Shown here: piece by piece, positions 8,265-14,982 of the stretch | Numbering within the stretch: the stretch's first letter is position 1 | Layout of the letters: every line of letters starts with the position of its first letter | DNA from: DATNPX01 sp036702975 | Lineage (GTDB): Bacteria > Cyanobacteriota > Vampirovibrionia > Obscuribacterales > Obscuribacteraceae | Length of the DNA stretch: 64,000 nucleotides | NCBI GenBank assembly: GCA_036702975.1 | Contig: DATNPX010000008.1 | Location: 62,001-126,000 of the forward strand | Direction of reading: 5' to 3' | Notes under the pieces: generated by a model | What the model saw: only the letters and a program-made list of their open reading frames with translations | Told to the model about the DNA's origin: nothing | Databases searched by the model: none | Made by a program: the position numbers and the translations under genes

Positions 8265-9875
8265 ATGATCAGGAATACGGTGAAAAATTTTTCAGGCATG
8301 GCACCGGCTCGGCCCGCGGAAGTGGCTCGTTTTGAGTCCGTGGTGGCATTGTTTGTACCGCTTTTATTCGCGCTTGCGTTTTTGGTATCAAATGCGGTGC
8401 CTGCTGCTCAAGCGAAAGTGACACTTGCTCCTATATTCTCGGATGGCTTGGTGCTTCAACGCAACAAGTCTGCAGAGATTTGGGGGGCAGCAGAGCCTGG
8501 TGAAAAAGTCGAAGTGCATGTGGCTGGACAGCGAAAGTCTGCTAGCGCCGACGTTCACGGGCAGTGGAGTGTTCGGCTCGCCCCCATGCAACCGGGGGGA
8601 GGCTTGGAGCTGGTTGTGGCGGGCGGCGGCGGCAAGGGGGAAGACAAGCTTGTTGTTCGCGATGTCGCGGTCGGTGATGTATGGTTGTGCTCAGGGCAAT
8701 CAAATATCGGCTTTCCGATTCACGGCTCGGATGCGCTTCCTCAAGATCTAGCTGACGCGGATACCTTGAAGATTCACATTTTTTCGCAGTGGAAAAATGT
8801 TCAGACTGGTAAAGTGCCCCCTGGTACGTGGTCGGTGATTGATAAAGCAAAGGTTTCTCTTATTACTACGCCGGCGATTCCTTATCTGTTTGCTAGACAA
8901 TTGCAACAAAAAAAGAAAGTACCCACTGCAATTTTGCTTTTGAATTGCGGTGGAGCACCGATTGAAACTTTCTTGCCACCAAAAACCATTAAGCAATTTG
9001 GTGTTAAGCCTAATTCCCTTCTCCCACCGTTCAAGCTGAGTGAAAACTATCACGCATATCTTGAGCCATTTTTGCGTTTCAGTATTAAAGGAATATTGTG
9101 GTATCAAGGAGAGTCGAACTTTAACGCTCCGGCGCTCTATAAGAAGATTTTTCCGGCGTTTATTTCGGATTGGCGAGGGAGATTGGCAGATGCGACTGTG
9201 CCTTTGTTTTTTGTGCAACTGCCTAATCATGGCAATCGGGTATCAACGCCAGTCGATGCGCTGTGGGCAGAACTGCGTGAGGCTCAGACTGCGGCGCTGG
9301 CACTTCCGGATGTTTACATGGTTGTATCGGTCGATACCGCAAGTGGTGATCCAGCCAAGATGCATCCTGCGGAAAAACGGGTCATCGCTCAGCGATTGTC
9401 GGAATTCGCTTTGTTGAAGGATAAGGGCACGGGTGCGGTTCCAAGGATTGCTGGACCATCGTTTAAGTCCTTTAGGATTGATGGCGATCGGGTTTTTGTC
9501 ACGATCAACAATGGGATCAGTTCAGGTGCAGCGCTGACTTTGAATGAGAATGAAACACATTCGTTCGCAGTGTCCGGAGCGGATCGGGTTTTTCATTGGG
9601 CCAAGGCGCGGAAGGTGACGGGAGGGCGTTCGGCGAACGCCTCGCTGAGGGCACCACATTCGGAGATCGCGCGCGCGCACGGCGATGCGCCGAAAGGTGT
9701 TACTGAAATTGAACTTCGAAGTGATGAAGTGAAGCATCCAGTGGCTGCTCGATACGCGTGGGCGGATAATCCGGTGTGCAGCGTCAGTGGAGGCAATCTA
9801 CCGCTTGCGCCGTTTCGGACGGATCGGTGGCCGACTCATCCTCAGATCAATAAGGCTGATTGGAATCCGCAGTAG
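8265..9875 (+). CDS. Sialate O-acetylesterase-like protein
   Basis: 536 residues with an N-terminal export segment ending ..AVPAAQA near residue 50. Family blocks follow in order: APIFSDGLVLQRN, GDVWLCSGQSNIGFPI with nucleophile S146, NCGGAPIETFLP, and ILWYQGESNFN, the second active-site block. The C-terminal part is a beta domain. The enzyme should remove O-acetyl groups from sugars outside the cytoplasm. It is paralogous to the partial gene at 1-844 and, like it, stands next to an AT3 gene (10113-11363). Its 3' end is partly duplicated (see 9868-9899). Confidence 0.9.
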   Translation: MIRNTVKNFSGMAPARPAEVARFESVVALFVPLLFALAFLVSNAVPAAQAKVTLAPIFSDGLVLQRNKSAEIWGAAEPGEKVEVHVAGQRKSASADVHGQWSVRLAPMQPGGGLELVVAGGGGKGEDKLVVRDVAVGDVWLCSGQSNIGFPIHGSDALPQDLADADTLKIHIFSQWKNVQTGKVPPGTWSVIDKAKVSLITTPAIPYLFARQLQQKKKVPTAILLLNCGGAPIETFLPPKTIKQFGVKPNSLLPPFKLSENYHAYLEPFLRFSIKGILWYQGESNFNAPALYKKIFPAFISDWRGRLADATVPLFFVQLPNHGNRVSTPVDALWAELREAQTAALALPDVYMVVSVDTASGDPAKMHPAEKRVIAQRLSEFALLKDKGTGAVPRIAGPSFKSFRIDGDRVFVTINNGISSGAALTLNENETHSFAVSGADRVFHWAKARKVTGGRSANASLRAPHSEIARAHGDAPKGVTEIELRSDEVKHPVAARYAWADNPVCSVSGGNLPLAPFRTDRWPTHPQINKADWNPQ

Positions 9876-9899
9876 GTTGTTAGGCGCAGTAGGTTGTTA
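9868..9899. repeat. 15-bp direct repeat across the esterase stop codon
   Basis: CGCAGTAGGTTGTTA occurs at 9868-9882 and 9885-9899, a 17-bp period. The first copy contains the TAG stop of the esterase gene. This looks like a small tandem duplication of the gene's 3' end. Confidence 0.85.
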
Positions 9900-10112
9900 T
9901 GTTAGATGCGGTTTCGATGCGGCAGTTTCTTTTAGCAGTTCTTTGCAGTACTTCGACAAAATCTTGGATGCGGGCGCCTGGAACGAGATGGCCAGCTTGC
10001 TTTTGTCTCTTAACTAAAACTAAGCGGTGACATGCCTGAGTTCAGTGGATTCGCGCCTACCATTAACTGAGACTTATGGAACGGCGGGCGCCCAAATGCC
10101 ATAATTCCAGGG

Positions 10113-11363
10113 ATGTCAATAAAATCACCGGTATACACATCAATGCCTGCGCCGCCTGCTATTCACCCCGAACTGATTTCGGGTGGACGGCGTGCAGACC
10201 TGGAGCCGATAAAGTCGAAATTGTTCGGGCATCTTCCGTTCCTTGACGGATTGAGGGCTCTTTCGATTTTTGCGGTTTTGACGTTTCATAGCGGCGGCGC
10301 CATTGGTGCCTTCTGCTTTAAAAATGGTGGCTGGGCTGGTGTCGATGTTTTCTTCGTCATTAGCGGTTTTCTTATCACTGCAATTCTATTGAAAGAACGG
10401 GACAAGTCGGGAACCGTTTCGCTCAAGAATTTCTATGCACGCAGAGCGTTGCGTTTGATGCCAGTCTTCTATCTATGGATTATTGTCACTGCAATTCGCA
10501 AGATTGCCGAGCATAAATTCGTTCCAGGAGCTGCTGCAATCTCTGCGGTCTACATGACCGACTATGATTTGGCTCTAGGATGGGGCGCTGTTCTTGGCTC
10601 GGGATTCGAAGTCGCTTGGTCACTTTCTGTAGAGGAGAAGTTCTACTTATTGTGGCCGAGTATCGTGAAATTCTTCCGTAAGTCGCTTCTTTTTGTAGGT
10701 GTAGCAGCCACTCTCGCCTGCTTTGCTTGGCGCAGTTATTTGATCTGCCATGGAGCTCCATGGATTCGTATTTGTGGTGCCTTTGATACCAAAATCGACG
10801 CCATCATGATTGGCTGTGTTGCTGCGATTCTCATGAACAATGTACAGGTTGAATTCTGGTTCAAGAAATATCTGCGTTCGGGACTGGTATCACTTGCGCT
10901 GTTGGTAGCCATTGTCTACTTCATGCGAGGTATGGGACATCCAAATGGTGCTCATACCATTCAACAACAATTGATTTATTGGAATGTGCGTGTGCCTTGC
11001 TTCACTCTTGCGGTGGCTGCATTGATAGTCAGTCTCTGTTCGAGCCCGCAAGGAATTGGTTCGCGCATCTTGAGCTTTGCTCCGTTAGTTTGGGTCGGCC
11101 GCGTTTCTTACAGCCTCTATCTCTGGCACATAGCTGGATTTGCCTTTGCCGTTTGGTTCGGTTTTCATTGCGGATTGGTGACGAGCACTGACAAGGAGCT
11201 GTTGCAATATACATGGTCCTTGGTGTTTGCCGCGGTTTCTTATTACTTTGTCGAGACGCCGTTTTTGAAGTTGAAGGATCGATTCTCGTTTAAGGGAGAT
11301 TCTCAGAAGAGGCGTCAGGGCGTGGCTGCGCGACGTGAGCTTGTAGGCGCTGTTCGCGACTGA
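10113..11363 (+). CDS. Acyltransferase 3 family membrane protein
   Basis: 416 residues of the AT3 family. Blocks: FLDGLRALSIFAVLTFHSGG (TM1 Arg and His), WAGVDVFFVISGFLITAILL, FYARRALRLMP, WSLSVEEKFYLLWP, and a C-terminal SYYFVETPFLKLKDRF. It is strikingly like the C-terminal half of the double protein at 26888-29527, much more than the other AT3 genes here, so two AT3 subfamilies coexist. It follows the esterase at 8265-9875 on the same strand after 237 bp. A CATAAT hexamer ends 7 bases before ATG with no good ribosome-binding site, so a leaderless transcript is possible. Confidence 0.92.
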   Translation: MSIKSPVYTSMPAPPAIHPELISGGRRADLEPIKSKLFGHLPFLDGLRALSIFAVLTFHSGGAIGAFCFKNGGWAGVDVFFVISGFLITAILLKERDKSGTVSLKNFYARRALRLMPVFYLWIIVTAIRKIAEHKFVPGAAAISAVYMTDYDLALGWGAVLGSGFEVAWSLSVEEKFYLLWPSIVKFFRKSLLFVGVAATLACFAWRSYLICHGAPWIRICGAFDTKIDAIMIGCVAAILMNNVQVEFWFKKYLRSGLVSLALLVAIVYFMRGMGHPNGAHTIQQQLIYWNVRVPCFTLAVAALIVSLCSSPQGIGSRILSFAPLVWVGRVSYSLYLWHIAGFAFAVWFGFHCGLVTSTDKELLQYTWSLVFAAVSYYFVETPFLKLKDRFSFKGDSQKRRQGVAARRELVGAVRD

Positions 11364-11510
11364 GTTTCGCCGGTTTCTTTCGCCGGCTCTAGCGCAAGCT
11401 TTTAAATTCGTCCAGCGATATACTACTGGAAGCGGATTCTATCATTTAGCGTAACCGTACAGCGAGTTCACTCGCTTGGAGATGAATCTCGGACGGTGGC
11501 GGCGTCGAAA

Positions 11511-12215
11511 CTAAATGGCTGAGAACTGGTGCGCAGCTCCTGGTCCCCAGAGAAGCTCTAGTTGCTCCATCTGTTTACGCAGTTGATGCCGCTGTCTTCG
11601 ATCCTTGCAACTCATTTCCTCAGCCTGGAGCTGCCACCATTTGCGGTGCGCAATCTTCTTTAGTTTCGATGCCTCGTCAGCGCATGACTCGAACAGTCTT
11701 GTGAGAAGCTCTCTCGCCTCGGCTGCTTGCTCTTCGTTCTCATGCTGATTTACCACTTCATTGAAGGCGGCAAAATCTTCAGGCGTCGTGCATTGTCTGC
11801 CTTCTGCAAAACACCATCGCAGTCTTGTCACAAGCGATTCGTGTATGTCGGATAGGTTGGCCTTGCAAGCGTCGTCGCGGCGATTTACTAGTGAAGGATA
11901 AAATTCCAACGAACCCCTCTCCGGCCAGTTTCCCTCCGGGTCGAGGGGGGTTGTGCTATTCTCGGCGTAAACAAGAAAATAGCCAGGAAAAGATGCGATC
12001 AGGAAATCGAAACAGTCGTTCCGTTCGTGCTTCCATGCCTGCACCGAAAGACGGCTGCAGAGTGAGGAATCGGGCTCGCTTAGTGCCAGGTCCAGGGTGC
12101 GAATTGCATTACAGAGTCTCTGCAAATTTGGCGTTTCATGACCCTCTTTGAGGGCTCGCCAATAAACATTGACTTCTTCGATAGTTAACTTGCGTCTTCG
12201 CTCATGGGTTGCCAC
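11511..12215 (-). CDS. Hypothetical protein, 234 residues
   Basis: No family recognised. The protein is soluble and charged, with several Trp residues. The last third is rich in Arg, Lys, Glu and Gln (LKKIAHRKWWQLQAEEM onward) and should be helical. GGAGGACTCCCC lies just upstream of ATG 12215 in reverse orientation, giving an acceptable ribosome-binding site. It is divergent from the small gene at 12352, and the palindrome at 12305-12332 sits between them, 90 bp from this start. Confidence 0.7.
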   Translation of the reverse strand: MATHERRRKLTIEEVNVYWRALKEGHETPNLQRLCNAIRTLDLALSEPDSSLCSRLSVQAWKHERNDCFDFLIASFPGYFLVYAENSTTPLDPEGNWPERGSLEFYPSLVNRRDDACKANLSDIHESLVTRLRWCFAEGRQCTTPEDFAAFNEVVNQHENEEQAAEARELLTRLFESCADEASKLKKIAHRKWWQLQAEEMSCKDRRQRHQLRKQMEQLELLWGPGAAHQFSAI

Positions 12216-12304
12216 GGGGAGTCCTCCGGTTGACTATGAGGACCTTATACCCGCTTCTTGACTTCCGAAATCTCCTCGAAATCGTTAAAACGGGTGTGGG
12301 TTGA

Positions 12305-12332
12305 AAAAGTAAACCGATATCGGTTTACTTTT
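12305..12332. repeat. 28-bp perfect palindrome, copy 1 (candidate operator)
   Basis: Half-site AAAAGTAAACCGAT followed by its exact reverse complement. The same 28 bp occur at 29569, 35297 and 47482. Here it lies between the 5' ends of two divergent genes, so a transcription-factor site is more likely than a terminator. Confidence 0.9.
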
Positions 12333-12351
12333 CTGGCTGGTTGCTAAGAAG

Positions 12352-12651
12352 TTGGCGTCCTGGTTTCCAATTGACTTGATGGAAATCGCAGACGGAAGAT
12401 GGCCGTGGCGGTGTAGATGGTGCACGACCCTGTTCATTGATTTGAGTGAAAGTGAATACCGCGATGCTTGTGGCAGGCTATCAGCAGAAAGTTCTGACCA
12501 TGAATGTAAGCTTGGCGACGAATTGATTTTTCGGGTGGATGGGCGCCCGATTGCGAAAGCTATAGTTTCTCGAATTGAGTGTTTTGAGGGGTTTCGCGTG
12601 TTCTGGCTGCCGCACACATTCGTTACCATTCCAGCGACAACGACTTCTTAG
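12352..12651 (+). CDS. Small hypothetical protein, 90-99 residues
   Basis: Frame from TTG 12352 (AAGAAG just before it) or ATG 12379. The C-terminal half (GDELIFRVDGRPIAKAIVSR, then FRVFWLPHTF) looks like a small beta-rich fold of the kind seen in RNA-binding or ASCH-like proteins, but I cannot assign it. It lies directly behind palindrome copy 1. The overlapping reverse frame (12285-12629) looks like a shadow. Coding status is moderate. Confidence 0.5.
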   Translation: MASWFPIDLMEIADGRWPWRCRWCTTLFIDLSESEYRDACGRLSAESSDHECKLGDELIFRVDGRPIAKAIVSRIECFEGFRVFWLPHTFVTIPATTTS

Positions 12652-12733
12652 CGGCTTTCGCGTCTATGTATAGGCACCACAGGTAAAACTACGCTCCAAA
12701 AAACAGCCCGCAAGGAGCTAAGAACGCCCTGCG

Positions 12734-13216
12734 TTACTTGGATTTTCTTTTAGGCTCCAGCCTTGCGTAGCCCGGATGAACACCTTCGAGGAGACCTTGT
12801 TCGTCAGCGATTTTTTGCAAGAGGTCGGTGAGGAGTTGCTTTTCTTCGTTTGAAAGCGAGGCAAGCACGCGTTCGCGGTGCTCCAGCCCGATACTGGCGA
12901 TTTTCTGCATCATGATTTCGCCATCCTCTGTAATATGCAGAGCGTGTGTGCGCCTGTCGCTCTCGTGTTGCAATCTTTGCACCAGTCCTTTGGACTCCAG
13001 TTCATCGACGAGCGTAACTAGGCGGCTTGGAACAGTATGCAATGACGTCGCCAGTGCCTGCTGGCTCAGACCCGGATGCAACGACAGTATCCTTAAAATC
13101 CCCGCGTGGGCTGGAATCAAGTCGAGCTCAGCCAGACGTGTCGCGAATTGAGACGCGGCATGAGCGCCAATCTGCGTTAAGAGGAATTCCGCCCCCAGTG
13201 TGAATTTTGGCTTCAA
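12734..13216 (-). CDS. MarR family transcriptional regulator
   Basis: 160 residues with the MarR winged-helix layout: LILRILSLHPGLSQQALATSL (recognition region), SRLVTLVDELESKGLVQRLQHESDRRTHALHITEDG (third helix and wing with the DRR motif), then a C-terminal dimerisation helix ending in the basic tail EPKRKSK. AAGGA precedes ATG 13216. It is divergent from the VOC protein at 13377, the usual arrangement for a repressor and its target, and inverted and direct repeats lie between them (13260-13298). Effector unknown; MarR proteins often sense phenolic or oxidising compounds. Confidence 0.9.
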   Translation of the reverse strand: MKPKFTLGAEFLLTQIGAHAASQFATRLAELDLIPAHAGILRILSLHPGLSQQALATSLHTVPSRLVTLVDELESKGLVQRLQHESDRRTHALHITEDGEIMMQKIASIGLEHRERVLASLSNEEKQLLTDLLQKIADEQGLLEGVHPGYARLEPKRKSK

Positions 13217-13259
13217 ATGACCGTCCTTGCTCTATTTTAGAGCTATTGTTGCACAAGGG

Positions 13260-13298
13260 AATCGTTCTGTTGTAGAATGATTTCATTATAGAATGATT
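13260..13298. promoter_or_regulatory. Candidate MarR operator
   Basis: AATCGTTCT (13260-13268) and AGAATGATT (13274-13282) form an inverted repeat with one mismatch around a 5-base spacer, and the second arm recurs exactly at 13290-13298. Symmetric sites between a MarR gene and its divergent neighbour are the classical operator position. Confidence 0.55.
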
Positions 13299-13376
13299 TT
13301 GTTGGGGCGCACTGTCGAGCATCGCATGAGAACTAATTGCCAGTCTGCTCACGAACCGAATTAGAGGAAGATGCTA

Positions 13377-13964
13377 ATGAAGAACTTCATACGAAATACG
13401 TTCATCGCAATCTATTTTGAAGCAAAAATGCTGCTGGCTCGAGCAAAACACATGGTGGCGAGTCTCTTCCGCCCACAAATATGGTCGCTCGACCATATCA
13501 CAATTCCTGTCAAAGACCTGAATGTCGCTAGATCCTTTTACTGCGATCTGCTCGGCGCGACCCACTTCATGACTGTGGACGAAGCTACCTTGAAGAGATT
13601 TGGACGCTCCTCAGAACGAGGAGGGCAGGGCGCGCACCACATTTCTGTTTTCCTCGCTGGAGCTACGCGCATAGATCTATTCTTGCAAGATGGTGGTCAA
13701 CCGCCGTCACACAATGGGCATCCTCACTATGCATTTAAGGTGCCGCCGTTTGAGATGCAAAACTGGAAGCGGTTGCTGGAAACGAAAGGGATTCCAGCGG
13801 ATGGTCCGATACGCTTAGGACCTCCCGGACAGGCCTCGATGTATTTCAATGATCCTTTTGGCAATCACCACCTTGAGGTTACTTGTTTCGGATATCCTGG
13901 TGAGTTGCCGGTGCGAGCGCCAAAGATGACTGCACTCGAATGGGGCGTTCAGGTTGCCGTTTGA
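13377..13964 (+). CDS. VOC (glyoxalase/dioxygenase-like) family protein
   Basis: About 195 residues. GAGGAAG lies well placed for ATG 13377; ATG 13371 is too close to it. An N-terminal amphipathic or membrane-associated stretch of about 35 residues is followed by one VOC domain: LDHITIPVKDLNVARSFYCDLLG with the first metal His, GAHHISVFLAG, HYAFKV, and YFNDPFGNHHLEVT with the metal Glu. VOC proteins include glyoxalases, extradiol dioxygenases and antibiotic-binding proteins; the sequence does not decide which. Divergent from the MarR gene, so probably repressed by it. Confidence 0.85.
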   Translation: MKNFIRNTFIAIYFEAKMLLARAKHMVASLFRPQIWSLDHITIPVKDLNVARSFYCDLLGATHFMTVDEATLKRFGRSSERGGQGAHHISVFLAGATRIDLFLQDGGQPPSHNGHPHYAFKVPPFEMQNWKRLLETKGIPADGPIRLGPPGQASMYFNDPFGNHHLEVTCFGYPGELPVRAPKMTALEWGVQVAV

Positions 13965-14229
13965 GCAAAGTTCATCGAGTTTATCGCATTGCATTGTAAT
14001 TGCGTCGATCCTGCTGTTGTTGCATTGCAGATTTACTCAATCTTTCATGCGGTTTGGCTTTTCACTTGGCTGAATGTCTACCAGGTTCCGCACCACGTGA
14101 GGTGCTCGAGCCGTTGCTTTTTGCGCTTTAATCAATGTGGCGAGGTATGGCACCACGTGACCATTAGGAGCTGTGGTGTTTGTTAGAATCAGCATGAATG
14201 CAAGTTGTAAGCGCGATGCAAGCAGCTCT
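13965..14229. other. Intergenic stretch with two CACGTG-containing repeats
   Basis: GCACCACGTGA occurs at 14090-14100 and again at 14150-14160, exactly 60 bp apart. The first copy is part of a hairpin (GCACC, 6-base loop, GGTGC). A 65-codon frame here has no support. No gene seen. Confidence 0.4.
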
Positions 14230-14339
14230 TCAAATTAAGATTGAAAATCAAATTCAAAAAGTTTCAAAAAGTTCAAAAAATTCAAGAAGTTTCAAAAAGA
14301 AATTTTCAAAAAGAAAGTTTCAAAAGAAAATTCAAAAAA
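14230..14339. repeat. A-rich low-complexity tract of TTCAAAAAG-type units
   Basis: About 110 bp of imperfect repeats of TTCAAAAAG, with TTTCAAAAAGAAA variants, directly behind the terminator of the EF-hand gene as seen from the minus strand. Non-coding simple-sequence DNA. Confidence 0.85.
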
Positions 14340-14371
14340 AAAGAGTGAGATGCTTTTCCACCTCACTCTTT
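14340..14371 (-). terminator. Intrinsic terminator of the EF-hand gene
   Basis: Stem AAAGAGTGAG/CTCACTCTTT (10 perfect pairs) with a 12-base loop. Read on the minus strand, the second arm runs into a run of T residues (complement of A-run 14334-14342). It lies 28 bp behind the stop of 14400-14681. Confidence 0.85.
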
Positions 14372-14399
14372 CGCCTTTGCATCTCTTAGCTGTAGAAAT

Positions 14400-14681
14400 T
14401 TACCAGTGATGGAAATCTCTTACGTCTTCAGCACCAACCCAGTCGTGGTGGGCTGCTGCTCTGCGATCCCACTCAGCACGAAGTTCGGCATCGGTCAACC
14501 TTTTTTCGTCTCTGTGGTGCTTCCAATAATCATGGTGCGCACGTTCGAATTCATTGTATGTCCAATGTCCATCATGATCACGATCCCATTTGTGGAACCA
14601 CGGATCATCGGCTAATGCTGGTGTTTGCAGCGCTCCCAAAGTCAAGAAGCTAAGAGCCAATAGAGCAAGTTGTTTCTTCAT
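14400..14681 (-). CDS. Small secreted EF-hand protein
   Basis: 93 residues. A clear signal peptide (KK, then LALLALSFLTLGALQTPALA) would leave a mature protein of about 69 residues. DRDHDGHWTYNEF (about residues 33-45) is a complete EF-hand loop with the DxDxDGxxxxxE spacing for calcium. The rest is rich in His, Trp, Asp and Arg. Probably a periplasmic or extracellular calcium-binding protein; partner unknown. AGAGG precedes ATG 14681, and a strong terminator follows. Confidence 0.85.
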   Translation of the reverse strand: MKKQLALLALSFLTLGALQTPALADDPWFHKWDRDHDGHWTYNEFERAHHDYWKHHRDEKRLTDAELRAEWDRRAAAHHDWVGAEDVRDFHHW

Positions 14682-14982
14682 CGTGCTACCTCTCTAATCC
14701 TGGTAATCAAGTGAGCCAAACTCAACAATGTTGAATATTTCCGCAATTTAGTTTAGCAGCTTACACAGAGGATTTCGCCGAAATTGTCTCATGCTCTTCC
14801 ACTGAAACGTCGCGTGGATAGCCGTGATCCGAATTTGCATCAATTGTGCAACCCACTGCGCGACCTTTATTTATGCGCACTTGGGTTATGCAACTTGAGT
14901 GGCAAAGAACTTGTCAATTAGCATTACTGCTGACATAAGGCGATAAGATTACTGCCTGTGTAAAAGTTAGAGGAGCTATGCG
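14682..14982. other. Divergent intergenic region
   Basis: Holds the promoters of the EF-hand gene and the M13 peptidase gene. One candidate promoter is listed separately at 14911-14939. No gene seen. Confidence 0.5.
14911..14939 (+). promoter_or_regulatory. Candidate promoter of the M13 peptidase gene
   Basis: TTGTCA (14911-14916), 17-bp spacer, CATAAG (14934-14939), about 43 bp before the start codon. Matches sigma-70 consensus only partly. Confidence 0.35.

Noticed and set aside
12305..12332. Palindrome as a bidirectional intrinsic terminator
   Set aside because: The A- and T-tracts would fit, but three of four copies lie between divergent 5' ends, where no transcript needs to end, and the copies are identical in base sequence, not just in structure.
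12285..12629. Reverse-strand frame of 114 codons
   Set aside because: It runs through the palindrome, opposes a more protein-like frame (12352-12651), and has no ribosome-binding site or recognisable domain. Its resemblance to a frame at 47342-47614 is due only to the shared palindrome.
13989..14186. 65-codon Cys/His-containing forward frame
   Set aside because: No ribosome-binding site, no fold pattern, and it spans the CACGTG repeats; likely chance.
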